Source: CAZLAJ01 sp964644605
GTDB taxonomy: Bacteria > Patescibacteriota > Microgenomatia > UBA1406 > GWC2-37-13
Length of the DNA: 45,539 nt
Direction: 5' to 3'
Assembly: GCA_964644605.1 (NCBI GenBank)
Contig: CAZXWS010000067.1
Coordinates: forward strand, 1-45,539
Position numbers and translations under genes: made by a program. Positions 34,140 through 42,457 of this stretch are shown here, one piece after another (position 1 is the stretch's first letter; each line of letters starts with the position of its first letter). The notes beneath the pieces are model-generated. The model was not told the origin of the DNA. It saw only the letters and a list, made by a program, of their open reading frames with translations, and searched no databases.

Positions 34140-35396
34140 ATGAATGATCAAATAGTTTGTCCTAACTGTAAAAAAACTATCCCTCTTACTCAGGCCTTAT
34201 CCCATGAACTGAATGAAAAATATCAGGAGCAACTTGAAGAAGAAAAAAATAAACTGCGGGTTGTAATGCAGCAATGGCAAGAGACACAAACTAAAAAAAT
34301 GAAAGAGGAACAGTCGAAACTGGAAGAAGAAGCACAGAAAAAAGCGCATGAAATTGAGAATACACTAAAAGAAAAAATAGCAAAAGAAATGGAACTGAAA
34401 ATCGTCAATTCAAAAAATGAAAATGAAGAACTTAAGAAACAGAATGAACAACTTCAGGAACAATTTTTGGAACTGAATAAATTAGTACGTCAACTAAAAA
34501 CAGAAAAAGATCAGGCAAAAATCGATTTGGAAAAACGACTAGCAGAAGAGCAGGAAAAAATAAAAGAAGAAGCTCAGAAACAATTTGATGAAGAGTACCG
34601 TTTAAAAATAATGGAAAAAGACAAACGTCTCCAAGATGCATTAAAAATGGCTGAAGAGTATAAAAGAAAACTGGAGCAAGGATCACAACAGTTACAAGGT
34701 GAAGTGCTTGAACTTGAAATGGAGAATATGCTCAAACATGAGTTCCCGTTTGATGAAATCCAACCTGTTGGAAAAGGTATGCGGGGTGGTGACTTAATTC
34801 AAATCGTAAAAAATAGTGCAGGGCGCACTTGCGGCAGTATACTGTGGGAATCGAAACGAACAAAAGCATGGAGTAATGAGTGGCTCACTAAATTAAAAGA
34901 GGACCAGCGTAACTGCAAAGCAGAACTTGCCATACTCGTATCAAACATTCTTCCGGGAACGGTGAAACGATTTGGTCTTGTAGAAACTATCTGGGTTGCT
35001 GATTATGAATCGATTATTGGGTTGGCGTATGCTCTTCGTTCACAATTACTTGAAGTTTCATTATTAAAATCTTCACTTGATGGGAAGCAAGGAAAAATGG
35101 AAATACTCTACAATTATATATATAGTATTGAGTTCCGACACCGTATACAGGCAATTTTAGAAACATATACATCTTTGCAAGAAGATTTAGAAAAAGAAAA
35201 ACGTTGGTTTGCAGCTAAATGGGCAAAACAAGAAAAAAATCTCCGAAGAGTTATTGATAATACAATTGGTATGAGCGGAGATGTGGAAAGCATTACAGGT
35301 AAGGAAGTACTCGAGATGCAAGAAGTTCCCGCACTTCCAGTGGTTGAAAACCAAGTTGTTGAAAAATACTCGACAGAAAAAAATACTTTGTTTTAA
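34140..35396 (+). CDS. DUF2130 coiled-coil protein
   Basis: A 418-residue cytoplasmic protein. It starts with a small metal-binding motif CPNCKKTIP, then a charged coiled coil (about residues 20-200), then the DUF2130 domain. In that domain GGDLIQIV followed by ILWESKRTKAW gives an Asp and a Glu-x-Lys in the order of PD-(D/E)XK nucleases, and LAILVSNILP follows. This suggests a nuclease-like core tied to a long coil; activity is inferred. Members occur in many bacteria with unsettled function. Confidence 0.82.
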   Translation: MNDQIVCPNCKKTIPLTQALSHELNEKYQEQLEEEKNKLRVVMQQWQETQTKKMKEEQSKLEEEAQKKAHEIENTLKEKIAKEMELKIVNSKNENEELKKQNEQLQEQFLELNKLVRQLKTEKDQAKIDLEKRLAEEQEKIKEEAQKQFDEEYRLKIMEKDKRLQDALKMAEEYKRKLEQGSQQLQGEVLELEMENMLKHEFPFDEIQPVGKGMRGGDLIQIVKNSAGRTCGSILWESKRTKAWSNEWLTKLKEDQRNCKAELAILVSNILPGTVKRFGLVETIWVADYESIIGLAYALRSQLLEVSLLKSSLDGKQGKMEILYNYIYSIEFRHRIQAILETYTSLQEDLEKEKRWFAAKWAKQEKNLRRVIDNTIGMSGDVESITGKEVLEMQEVPALPVVENQVVEKYSTEKNTLF

Positions 35397-35405
35397 AATT
35401 AATCT

Positions 35406-36071
35406 ATGCAAGAAGAAAACGGATGGGATGAACTTGTTTATAATCTATCGCGCATAGCGATTATTATACCTATCTTAATAATAGTGGCCGGTGTGTCGAT
35501 CAAATTTATGGGAGTTACTATATCTCCTTCTGTCACACAACAGGCTCTTGTTACTCAACCTTCTTCTACTGTTGTCCCTCAAAATGGAAATATATTTACT
35601 GATATCGCTCAAAAAAGTGCTGCGTCCGAACCAAAAGTAGATTTGAAAGGACCATGGAAATGTGATATCAGCTATCAAAGCACTAAAATCAACGTATCTA
35701 TCAAAGATAGAAAAATATACACCGAATTAACAAATACGAAAGGTATGGAAGTTTACCTAATAACAAATGACTGTCTGTATCATTACCTAAAAAATGCTAA
35801 AACAGGAGAAAAAACGTGCGGAATCAATTCATGGCTTACTATGGCAGACGTATTTGTAAATTTTAGCGGTATTAGTGGACTCGTACCATTACTTGCTCAG
35901 CTTAATAACGCAGGATTCAGTGATAATTTAAAAAATGCAGATTTACAGAATATTGCAAAATCCTGCTTGAAACAAGACATTGCCGATACTATCTTTATAG
36001 TCCCAGAGATTACGTTCAAATCTTCCTCACTACTTCCTTCTATAACGCCAACCATTACTCCTATAAAATGA
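35406..36071 (+). CDS. Hypothetical membrane-anchored protein
   Basis: A 221-residue protein with one membrane helix (about residues 14-34), a Ser/Thr/Val linker, and an outer domain with five or six cysteines (WKCDIS, NDCLYHY, KTCGIN, KSCLKQ) that may form disulfides. The tail is Pro/Thr-rich (PSITPTITPIK). No family is recognised. It starts 9 bp after the DUF2130 gene and ends 2 bp before the T-run terminator of the oppositely oriented 5S rRNA gene. Confidence 0.6.
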   Translation: MQEENGWDELVYNLSRIAIIIPILIIVAGVSIKFMGVTISPSVTQQALVTQPSSTVVPQNGNIFTDIAQKSAASEPKVDLKGPWKCDISYQSTKINVSIKDRKIYTELTNTKGMEVYLITNDCLYHYLKNAKTGEKTCGINSWLTMADVFVNFSGISGLVPLLAQLNNAGFSDNLKNADLQNIAKSCLKQDIADTIFIVPEITFKSSSLLPSITPTITPIK

Positions 36072-36073
36072 CC

Positions 36074-36082
36074 AAAAAAAAA
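36074..36082 (-). terminator. T-run terminator of the 5S rRNA gene
   Basis: Nine A on the + strand (nine T in the 5S direction) directly follow the closing stem of the 5S RNA, so helix I plus the T run should stop transcription. Confidence 0.75.
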
Positions 36083-36204
36083 GCCCTGGCCACGACCTAG
36101 TTTCCCCAGCTCCGCTTTGGAGTGAGTATCATCGGCGCTGACTCGTTTCACGACTTTGTTCGGGATGGAAAAAGGTGGTTCCGAGTCGCTCAGGCAACCA
36201 GAGC
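36083..36204 (-). rRNA. rrf: 5S ribosomal RNA
   Basis: The minus strand reads as a complete 5S rRNA of 122 nt. Hallmarks are the loop CCATCCCGAAC, the AGCGCCGATGATACT segment and the 3' part AACTAGGTCGTGGCCAGG. Terminal helix I forms from GCTCTGG at the 5' end and CCAGGGC at the 3' end (one G-U pair). No 16S or 23S gene flanks it: convergent to it is a protein gene, and upstream lies a protein gene in the same direction. It has its own strong promoter and T-run terminator, so it is a free-standing transcription unit. Confidence 0.96.
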
Positions 36205-36210
36205 AGAATT

Positions 36211-36239
36211 ATTATAAAAAATGAAGTGTCAAAAGTCAA
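36211..36239 (-). promoter_or_regulatory. Strong promoter of the 5S rRNA gene
   Basis: On the minus strand TTGACT (complement of 36234-36239), exactly 17 bp, and TATAAT (complement of 36211-36216). The first G of the 5S RNA lies 7 nt after the -10 box, the expected start point. Confidence 0.8.
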
Positions 36240-36253
36240 TCTCGATATCATTA

Positions 36254-36961
36254 TTAAATCAAGCCTTGTTCTGTAGACTCAATACCACCGTCATCTTTAT
36301 ACTCAAGAAGATATAGGGGTAAGTCCTTACAAAAGTAACGGATTGATTCATAAAAAAATTCATCAGCAGTATCAGATACAATTTCGTATAAATACTCTTC
36401 ATCCTGTCCTTCAAAAAGTGATACTACATCATTTTCTATACACTGCCTTGCTAACACACGGTTCAGTGTATTCAATTGAGATTGATGAAATACATATACA
36501 AATACGCTAAATGTCCCTGTGCCTGTAGTGACATGTAGAGTGGGCTTTAATCCACTCCTTCCTTTTACCATAAATATGCCCCCTTCAAAATGAGTATTTA
36601 TTTGCATCAAGGGATGTGTATATGAATCTAAAAAATTGAGCTGCTCCACTGGAATTTTCAAATTTCCACGTTGCTCTTGCAGCATTTTTAAGTACTGAGG
36701 TGACGCTGCTATTTTCTGATGTGTAAGTTCCATCAAACTTAGGGCGAATTTTGAATAATCTATTTGCAAACCATACGCATTGCTTGTCGATAACCAAATA
36801 CTTAGTACACCAAGTAAGCCACCAGGCACAACAACTGGGTACTCTACTTCTTGAGGATCTGAAGATTCAGAAGCACGAACCGTAAGTATATCAGGCAGTA
36901 AAAATGTGCTTTCCTTAATGGAATTATAGAGCTGCTCTTTATCAAAAATATATTTACCCAT
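36254..36961 (-). CDS. Hypothetical cytoplasmic protein
   Basis: I start at the ATG of 36959-36961 (235 residues), not at the longer option to 37042, because a perfect extended -10 (TG-A-TATAAT on the minus strand, 36972-36980) lies 10 nt upstream and the longer form would overlap the divergent glycosyltransferase. The protein is soluble, acidic at the end, with an N-terminal Phe/Leu-rich segment and a VVVPGGLLGVLSIWLS stretch. No family is recognised. Its stop lies about 50 bp before the 5S gene on the same strand. Confidence 0.55.
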   Translation of the reverse strand: MGKYIFDKEQLYNSIKESTFLLPDILTVRASESSDPQEVEYPVVVPGGLLGVLSIWLSTSNAYGLQIDYSKFALSLMELTHQKIAASPQYLKMLQEQRGNLKIPVEQLNFLDSYTHPLMQINTHFEGGIFMVKGRSGLKPTLHVTTGTGTFSVFVYVFHQSQLNTLNRVLARQCIENDVVSLFEGQDEEYLYEIVSDTADEFFYESIRYFCKDLPLYLLEYKDDGGIESTEQGLI

Positions 36962-36971
36962 GTAGAAAAAT

Positions 36972-37007
36972 ATTATATCAAACGAAATCCACTGATTTTG
37001 ATAGAAT
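36972..37007. promoter_or_regulatory. Divergent extended -10 pair
   Basis: Minus strand: TG-A-TATAAT (36972-36980) for the gene ending at 36254. Plus strand: TG-A-TAGAAT (36999-37007) for the glycosyltransferase, ending 6 nt before ATG 37014. The two promoters are back to back within 36 bp. Confidence 0.6.
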
Positions 37008-37013
37008 AGAGTT

Positions 37014-38039
37014 ATGTCCGATATATATATATACGACCCCACAAAAATAGATGCGTTAAGTAAAGTTCGTGGTGTTGGAAGATTTTTACAAATTCTTCAC
37101 GAAAATCTTTCGGATGTTGCTACATTTACTTCAGATATTAAAAAAGTGCCCTCTCACTCTCTTTTCATTAATCCATTTTTTGACTTTCTTAAACCACCCC
37201 TATTCTATAAGCGAATTGCGCACAAACAAGCTGCTGTAATACATGATGTGATTCGGTTGAAGTATCCTGAACATTTTCCACGAGGGCTAAAAGGAAATAT
37301 CTACACAATTATAAATAACTTAATTTTTTCAACTTACGATGTAATTATTACAGATTCTGAACAAAGTAAAAAAGATATTATTGAAATTCTTAATATCCCT
37401 GAAGAAAAAATACATGTTATATACCTGACAGTTCCTCGTCTTTTTCATGAGGGAATACATAGCAGAGAGACAGATATACTTACAAAACTATCTATCGCCA
37501 AAAATAATTTCTGCTTGTATGTAGGTGACATTACATGGAATAAAAATATCATTAACTTAGCAAAAGCTCTGAAACAAACAAATCTAAAATGCGTATTTGC
37601 AGGAAAGTCTTTTTTAGATAAAACCAATTTGGATCATCGCGAAAAAGATGATTTCAGAACATTTTTAAAGATAGTAGAAAATGATGATCGTTTTATTTTT
37701 ACCGGTTATATTTCTGATGAAGATTTAATAACACTCTATAAAAATACAAGGCTGAATGTTCTACCTTCGTACGATGAAGGTTTTGGACTATCTTACTTAG
37801 AATCCGCAATTTATGGAACACCATCAGTATTATCTGATATTCCGGTATTTAAAGAAATAGCACAAGACAGTGCAGTATTTGCTCACGCAGAAGATCCGCA
37901 AGATATTGCAAAGAAACTAGAAATACTCTTCGATGATGATGCACTGCATATTGAAATAAGTGAAAAAGCGCGAAAACGAGCGCAATTTTTTTCGCAAGAA
38001 CAGTTTAGGAAACAATTTATTAAAATTTCTCAACTATAA
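37014..38039 (+). CDS. GT4-type glycosyltransferase
   Basis: A 341-residue GT-B enzyme. The N-terminal half has VIHDVIRLKYPEHF and VIITDSEQSKKDI; the C-terminal half has LYVGDITWNKNI, FTGYISDEDL and the nucleotide-sugar motif LPSYDEGFGLSYLESAIYGT (E-x7-E). It adds a sugar from a nucleotide donor, probably to a cell-envelope glycan or lipid. Family 4 is clear; donor and acceptor are not. Its stop and the next ATG share one base (TAATG). Confidence 0.92.
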   Translation: MSDIYIYDPTKIDALSKVRGVGRFLQILHENLSDVATFTSDIKKVPSHSLFINPFFDFLKPPLFYKRIAHKQAAVIHDVIRLKYPEHFPRGLKGNIYTIINNLIFSTYDVIITDSEQSKKDIIEILNIPEEKIHVIYLTVPRLFHEGIHSRETDILTKLSIAKNNFCLYVGDITWNKNIINLAKALKQTNLKCVFAGKSFLDKTNLDHREKDDFRTFLKIVENDDRFIFTGYISDEDLITLYKNTRLNVLPSYDEGFGLSYLESAIYGTPSVLSDIPVFKEIAQDSAVFAHAEDPQDIAKKLEILFDDDALHIEISEKARKRAQFFSQEQFRKQFIKISQL

Positions 38040-38233
38040 TGGACTTTTTTTTGTTTCTTGTATTTTCGGCCATCTACATAATGGTCATTCACTTCGCTAT
38101 TGCTATAAAGCGAGAATTTGATTTATTTATTATGATAGTGCTGTTTGTGATTGGTGGGGTTGTGGGATGGTATATGCAGTCATATGAAATGGGATTTGTT
38201 GTTGGAGTGGTTTTGTCTTTAGTGTTGTGGTAG
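38039..38233 (+). CDS. Small membrane protein, 64 residues
   Basis: Two or three hydrophobic helices cover almost the whole chain, with a short loop (AIKREFD) after helix 1 and VGWYMQSYEMG between the others. It is coupled to the glycosyltransferase by a TAATG overlap, which makes it credible as a real gene. No family is recognised. It ends 1 bp before the convergent rpiB stop. Confidence 0.55.
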   Translation: MDFFLFLVFSAIYIMVIHFAIAIKREFDLFIMIVLFVIGGVVGWYMQSYEMGFVVGVVLSLVLW

Positions 38234-38234
38234 T

Positions 38235-38672
38235 TTATTCGTCCAGTTTATTCACCCGTCGTATATATTTTTGCTCTCGTATGATGGCTGTATTAATAAA
38301 ACCGTCAATTAGAGTTTTTGCTGCTTCGAAGTCAAGGTAATCTGCAGCTAAAGCGAGCATATTAATATGATCTTTTTTACGTGCATGAATAACCTGTTCC
38401 TCGTTAAAACCAAGAGCACAACGAATACTATGATACCGGTTTGCAGCTATACTCACACCCACACCAGAGCCGCAGATAACTATTCCCAAAAACTCTTGAG
38501 GATTTTGGAGTACTGCTTCTGCCACTTTTTTTGAATAGTCAACATAATCATCCTCTTTTACATATTCATAATTTCCCATATCCTCTACCCGAATATTCTT
38601 GTCTTGCAAGTACTCTATAATTAAATTTTTCAGTTCAAAACCTCGATGGTCTGCACCTATAAATATTGTCAT
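38235..38672 (-). CDS. rpiB: Ribose-5-phosphate isomerase B
   Basis: A 145-residue RpiB/LacAB protein. It opens with IGADHRGFELK, and has the catalytic Cys in VICGSGVGVSIAANR and the NMLALAADYL stretch. It converts ribose 5-phosphate and ribulose 5-phosphate in the pentose phosphate route. On the minus strand TG-A-TATACT ends 6 nt before the ATG, predicting a leaderless message. Normal length. Confidence 0.95.
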   Translation of the reverse strand: MTIFIGADHRGFELKNLIIEYLQDKNIRVEDMGNYEYVKEDDYVDYSKKVAEAVLQNPQEFLGIVICGSGVGVSIAANRYHSIRCALGFNEEQVIHARKKDHINMLALAADYLDFEAAKTLIDGFINTAIIREQKYIRRVNKLDE

Positions 38673-38751
38673 ACTGAGAGTATATCAAAAATCAAAAATA
38701 AAAGATAAAATATAGTACTTTATTTTTTATTTTTAATATTTAATTTTTCCA

Positions 38752-39582
38752 ATGTTTGACACTCATTGCCATTTAAATTTTTCACGATTTAAAAAAAATT
38801 ATCACGACGTTTTAGAGCGAGCGAAAGAAAGTGGAGTAGATTACTTTGTTGTCCCAGGAACTGAATTAGAATCATCTAAACGCGCGCTTAAAATCAGTGA
38901 AGAGTACCTTGATGTATATGCTGCCGTTGGAATTCATCCGCACCATGTTTTTGAACTACTACGGGAAAACGATGATACATTACTCGACCGCAAAATAGCA
39001 GAAATAGAACAACTACTCTCCAGTGAAAAAGTAATAGCTATAGGTGAAGTTGGATTAGATAAACATATCTATGAGAATACAAAATACCAGAAGTATCATG
39101 CGAATGATACTTTCATAGATTTGCAAAAACAGTTTTTACGTGCTCAAATTGCATTAGCACAGCAATATAACAAAACTGTTATTTTACATAATCGAGAAGC
39201 AACGGCAGATTTACTCCATATCCTTAACAAAAATTGGAACGATTGGCACCATATTAATTTTGTATTCCATTGCTGTGAGCCGAGTCCTGAACTACTTTCA
39301 TTTGCAGTGCAACACAAAGTATATATTGGAGTAGATGGCGATATTACATATCAACCAGAAAAACAAGAGTTTATAAAAAATATTCCTTTGAATTTACTTG
39401 TTTTAGAAACCGATTCCCCTTTTTTGCTCCCCGAACCTCTCCGCTCACAAAAAGAATACCCAAATGAACCAAAAAATATTACTGTAATTACAGAATTTGT
39501 AGCAAATATTCTTAACAAGACAAAAGAGGAAATAGCTGAGGTAACAAGTAACAATGCGAAACGCTTGTTCCAGCTTAAGTAG
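38752..39582 (+). CDS. tatD: TatD-family metal-dependent deoxyribonuclease
   Basis: A 276-residue TIM-barrel protein. Metal ligands are His5 and His7 (DTHCHL), Glu in IGEVGLDKH, His in VILHNREA and FHCC, and Asp in LETDSPFLLP. TatD proteins degrade DNA 3' to 5'. An insertion before the second metal region (KHIYENTKYQKYHAND) is longer than in the E. coli protein. The last codons form one arm of a terminator hairpin. Confidence 0.9.
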   Translation: MFDTHCHLNFSRFKKNYHDVLERAKESGVDYFVVPGTELESSKRALKISEEYLDVYAAVGIHPHHVFELLRENDDTLLDRKIAEIEQLLSSEKVIAIGEVGLDKHIYENTKYQKYHANDTFIDLQKQFLRAQIALAQQYNKTVILHNREATADLLHILNKNWNDWHHINFVFHCCEPSPELLSFAVQHKVYIGVDGDITYQPEKQEFIKNIPLNLLVLETDSPFLLPEPLRSQKEYPNEPKNITVITEFVANILNKTKEEIAEVTSNNAKRLFQLK

Positions 39583-39604
39583 CAATTTATGCTACTTAAG
39601 CTGG
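39570..39604. terminator. Bidirectional hairpin between convergent genes
   Basis: A 15-bp perfect stem (arms 39570-39584 and 39590-39604, core CAGCTTAAGTAGCA) around ATTTA. It includes the tatD stop codon and ends 15 bp before the stop of the large minus-strand gene. There is no long T run on either side. Confidence 0.65.
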
Positions 39605-39618
39605 TCTTGGCGCACGCA

Positions 39619-41775
39619 TCACATCATTTGTGATCGTTGATTCTTTTTGTAGATGTAGAGAGCTAATATTAAACCGACTGTTCCAAGTAGGAGCAAAAGC
39701 ACGACCACAATCATCATAAGTGATGAGTTTGTAGTCTGATTACCTGCGATGGCAAGAGGATTATTGCTTCCATTTGTACCTGTTCCTCCATTATTCATTA
39801 AATTTGCTGCAGAGCCTCTATTTTTAGCTTGGATACCTGTTGGTAGATCGCGACCGAAGCTGTCTTTATTTGCATTCACGTTGACTTTATTTGTAGCAAT
39901 ATAATTGGCGTTCTTTTGGACAAAGTCTCGTGTCGTTTGTGTTATTACCTGACCTGTAGGAGTAGTGTACTTTAATACATATGCAAATTTAGGTAGGTTA
40001 TTGGATCCAATTGTAAAACAACCTTGTGCATCAGCAGTTGTTGTGTAATAAGGCTTAACTGATAATTTCGGATATACACCTACTGTCGCGTTAGGGACTT
40101 TGTTTCCGCGAGCGTCATATGCACAACCCGAAACATAATTCAAAATTAAATCAAAGTTTAATTCTTGTCCACCAGTTACTGATGCCGCTTCTACCTTTTT
40201 TACTCCCAGTAGATTAGTAGCGAAATCCATCACTCTTTTTAGCATACTTTGTACTGCAGTTCCTTGTGTTAAGTCTGTTTTTATGATTTCAGGTTTTCCT
40301 AATATTTCATCATCTCGTAAACATTTCGTGTCGTCTCGAACGCATTTCATAGCAACCTTTATATCGAAGATACCGAATTTATCAGTTTGTGCGGTAAATA
40401 ACAATCTTTTTTCGACAGATGGAGTTGGTGATAATGCATCTGTATTTGATCCTGTTACATTTTTTTCAGCAAATACATTGATTGTAGTGAAAGGATGAGA
40501 TACTCTTCCTTTCAAGACTGCGGTTGGAACTGAAGCACTTTCGTCGATGAAAGGCACTACAGGCTCCAACACCTCAACATCATGACGATATGGAGGATTA
40601 TTGACAACTGGGACATCTAAATGAGTGAGACCTTTTTCTTCAAACAAATCACCTTTATACAGATCTGAGTAGGCGGCAGTGTATTTTGGATGTACATTTG
40701 TTGCATCAATTGTCCCTTTACTCACACTCATCTTATACTGTCCATTTGGCAATAAAATATTGTATGCTCCTGTCGATGTTGTTGCAGGCAAAGGATTAAA
40801 AAGTGTTACTGGTGCAGCACCTGGTGTAGGTGCAGGAAAATCTGCACTCGTTACTAACGATCCATCAGGTTTTAGCATTGATAGTTGAACACCAGCTACC
40901 GGTTCAAGCGTTTGGGCATCGAAGACTCTCCCAAACGGATCATAACGAACTATAACGCAGTTAGTATCTTCAGCCGTCACTTTAAAAGTGCCTTGCTGTT
41001 CACCAATTTTTTCAGATTTAGATTCTTCGCTTGCTAAGGTACTGACGAAATAATAGTAACTTCTGGTTGACTGCCATATACGACCACCCGATCCTTGAGC
41101 AGCTTCATATCCACCGCGTGCATCGTTCCAGTAAGCAACAGGAATGTGTCCATCAGCTGGGATTGTAATTGGATTTGATAATGGAGTTTTTTGATCAGGA
41201 CCAAATAAACCCTTGAATTGATATGAGATAACTGGATCAGACGCCAATCGTTCGACATTTCGTGTTCCTGGTCCACACTTGGGATCGCTACAATAGCCTA
41301 ATGCGACATCTCCTGCTACTGTGCCAGTTGTAGAAGTTGCTCCTTTCACAGAGCCTAACTTTCCTCCAACTGGTTTTGGATCGTCTGGAATTAATAAAAC
41401 CTCTACATAATATCCTTTGTTAGCAGTTTTTACCGCATCAGGATTAGTTGGATCCGATGAAACAAAGGGAGGAATATAATTCTCAGTTTTTAACTGTACT
41501 GTATGAGCATCACTCATATCGGGACATTTATTTGCGACTCGAGTAGGTGTGGGTTCACCATTGTTATTAGAAACCACTGTATCATGGCAAATATATGACT
41601 GCAAACATGTATATTGCTGTGATCCCTCTGCTGGATGATATGGGGTAGGTGATGGACCCGCAAGTGTGGGAGCTGCTGTTGGTGCAGCACTTACTAAAAT
41701 AGTTCCCTTATTTAGAATTGCTCCAAATAAAGTAGCGATTAATAATAGGTAAAAAAATATATTGAGTTTTCTCAT
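39619..41775 (-). CDS. Large surface protein with repeated beta domains and a C-terminal anchor
   Basis: I start at ATG 41775 (718 residues), preceded by a signal peptide of about 30 residues and a Pro/Thr/Ala linker (PTAAPTLAGPSPTPYHP). The middle has several immunoglobulin-like or carboxypeptidase-regulatory-like domains; two are recognisable by FGRVFDAQTLEPVAGV and CAYDARGNKVPNATVGV. A membrane helix near residues 688-708 and a basic tail close it, so the bulk should be outside. Minus-strand TTGACA, 18 bp, TATTAT precede the start. It is divergent from the cohesin-like gene. It may be an adhesin or a secretion-apparatus part; that is inferred. Confidence 0.75.
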   Translation of the reverse strand: MRKLNIFFYLLLIATLFGAILNKGTILVSAAPTAAPTLAGPSPTPYHPAEGSQQYTCLQSYICHDTVVSNNNGEPTPTRVANKCPDMSDAHTVQLKTENYIPPFVSSDPTNPDAVKTANKGYYVEVLLIPDDPKPVGGKLGSVKGATSTTGTVAGDVALGYCSDPKCGPGTRNVERLASDPVISYQFKGLFGPDQKTPLSNPITIPADGHIPVAYWNDARGGYEAAQGSGGRIWQSTRSYYYFVSTLASEESKSEKIGEQQGTFKVTAEDTNCVIVRYDPFGRVFDAQTLEPVAGVQLSMLKPDGSLVTSADFPAPTPGAAPVTLFNPLPATTSTGAYNILLPNGQYKMSVSKGTIDATNVHPKYTAAYSDLYKGDLFEEKGLTHLDVPVVNNPPYRHDVEVLEPVVPFIDESASVPTAVLKGRVSHPFTTINVFAEKNVTGSNTDALSPTPSVEKRLLFTAQTDKFGIFDIKVAMKCVRDDTKCLRDDEILGKPEIIKTDLTQGTAVQSMLKRVMDFATNLLGVKKVEAASVTGGQELNFDLILNYVSGCAYDARGNKVPNATVGVYPKLSVKPYYTTTADAQGCFTIGSNNLPKFAYVLKYTTPTGQVITQTTRDFVQKNANYIATNKVNVNANKDSFGRDLPTGIQAKNRGSAANLMNNGGTGTNGSNNPLAIAGNQTTNSSLMMIVVVLLLLLGTVGLILALYIYKKNQRSQMM

Positions 41776-41863
41776 ATGTAGATCATAATAGAACATTAAA
41801 AAGATGTTTGTCAAATGTATTTTATGTTTGCATTACTGTAATAAATATGCTTATCATTAGTGT

Positions 41864-42442
41864 ATGAAAAGAATATTTCTAGGAGTTTTGTTTATGATAC
41901 TTTTTCTGACTATCCCCGCACATCCAGCTCACGCTATAAAATTTAGTTTAATCGCGCCTGACGGAACATTTAATCGAGGAGACAATATTAAATTTACCAT
42001 TACTGTTGATACCGAAGGTGCAGCGGTAAATACCACTTCTGTCGGAATGTCTTATGAGAATTCAAGTTTACAGTATGTGAGCTCTGAAGCAGGAAATACA
42101 TTCCCGAATATCAGCACCTTAACGAGTGACACTACTAAATTATTAATTAATGGTTCAACAACTGCAACAAATACTCCGTTCAAAGGAATAGGAACGTATG
42201 CAACAGTCACATTTAAAATAATTGCTTCGACATCAGGATCAACCCAACTATGTAGTTTATTTACTCCTGGTCCAACTGCCGGGGCTAACCCCACTTCACC
42301 CCAATATACTCCCTTACCGACTACAACCGTTATTCGCCCTAGTGCGTTGCCGAAAACGGGCTCAACAAGCATGTTGGTTATAGGAAGTTCAATTGGTTTT
42401 ACTCTACTGGCAGGGGCGTTTATATTTATGTTTATTATCTAA
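41864..42442 (+). CDS. Cohesin-like surface protein with LPKTG and C-terminal helix
   Basis: A 192-residue protein: signal peptide to about residue 25 (PAHPAHA), then a cohesin-type beta domain (about 26-130; FNRGDNIKFTITVDTEGAAV ... VTFKI), a Pro/Thr linker, LPKTG at about residue 162 and a hydrophobic helix. LPxTG is the sortase signal, but the usual basic tail after the helix is missing (it ends MFII), so it may instead stay as a membrane anchor. TATCAT ends 6 nt before the ATG. It lies 15 bp upstream of the VirB6-like gene and likely shares its transcript. Confidence 0.75.
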   Translation: MKRIFLGVLFMILFLTIPAHPAHAIKFSLIAPDGTFNRGDNIKFTITVDTEGAAVNTTSVGMSYENSSLQYVSSEAGNTFPNISTLTSDTTKLLINGSTTATNTPFKGIGTYATVTFKIIASTSGSTQLCSLFTPGPTAGANPTSPQYTPLPTTTVIRPSALPKTGSTSMLVIGSSIGFTLLAGAFIFMFII

Positions 42443-42457
42443 TAACAGGATTTGGTT

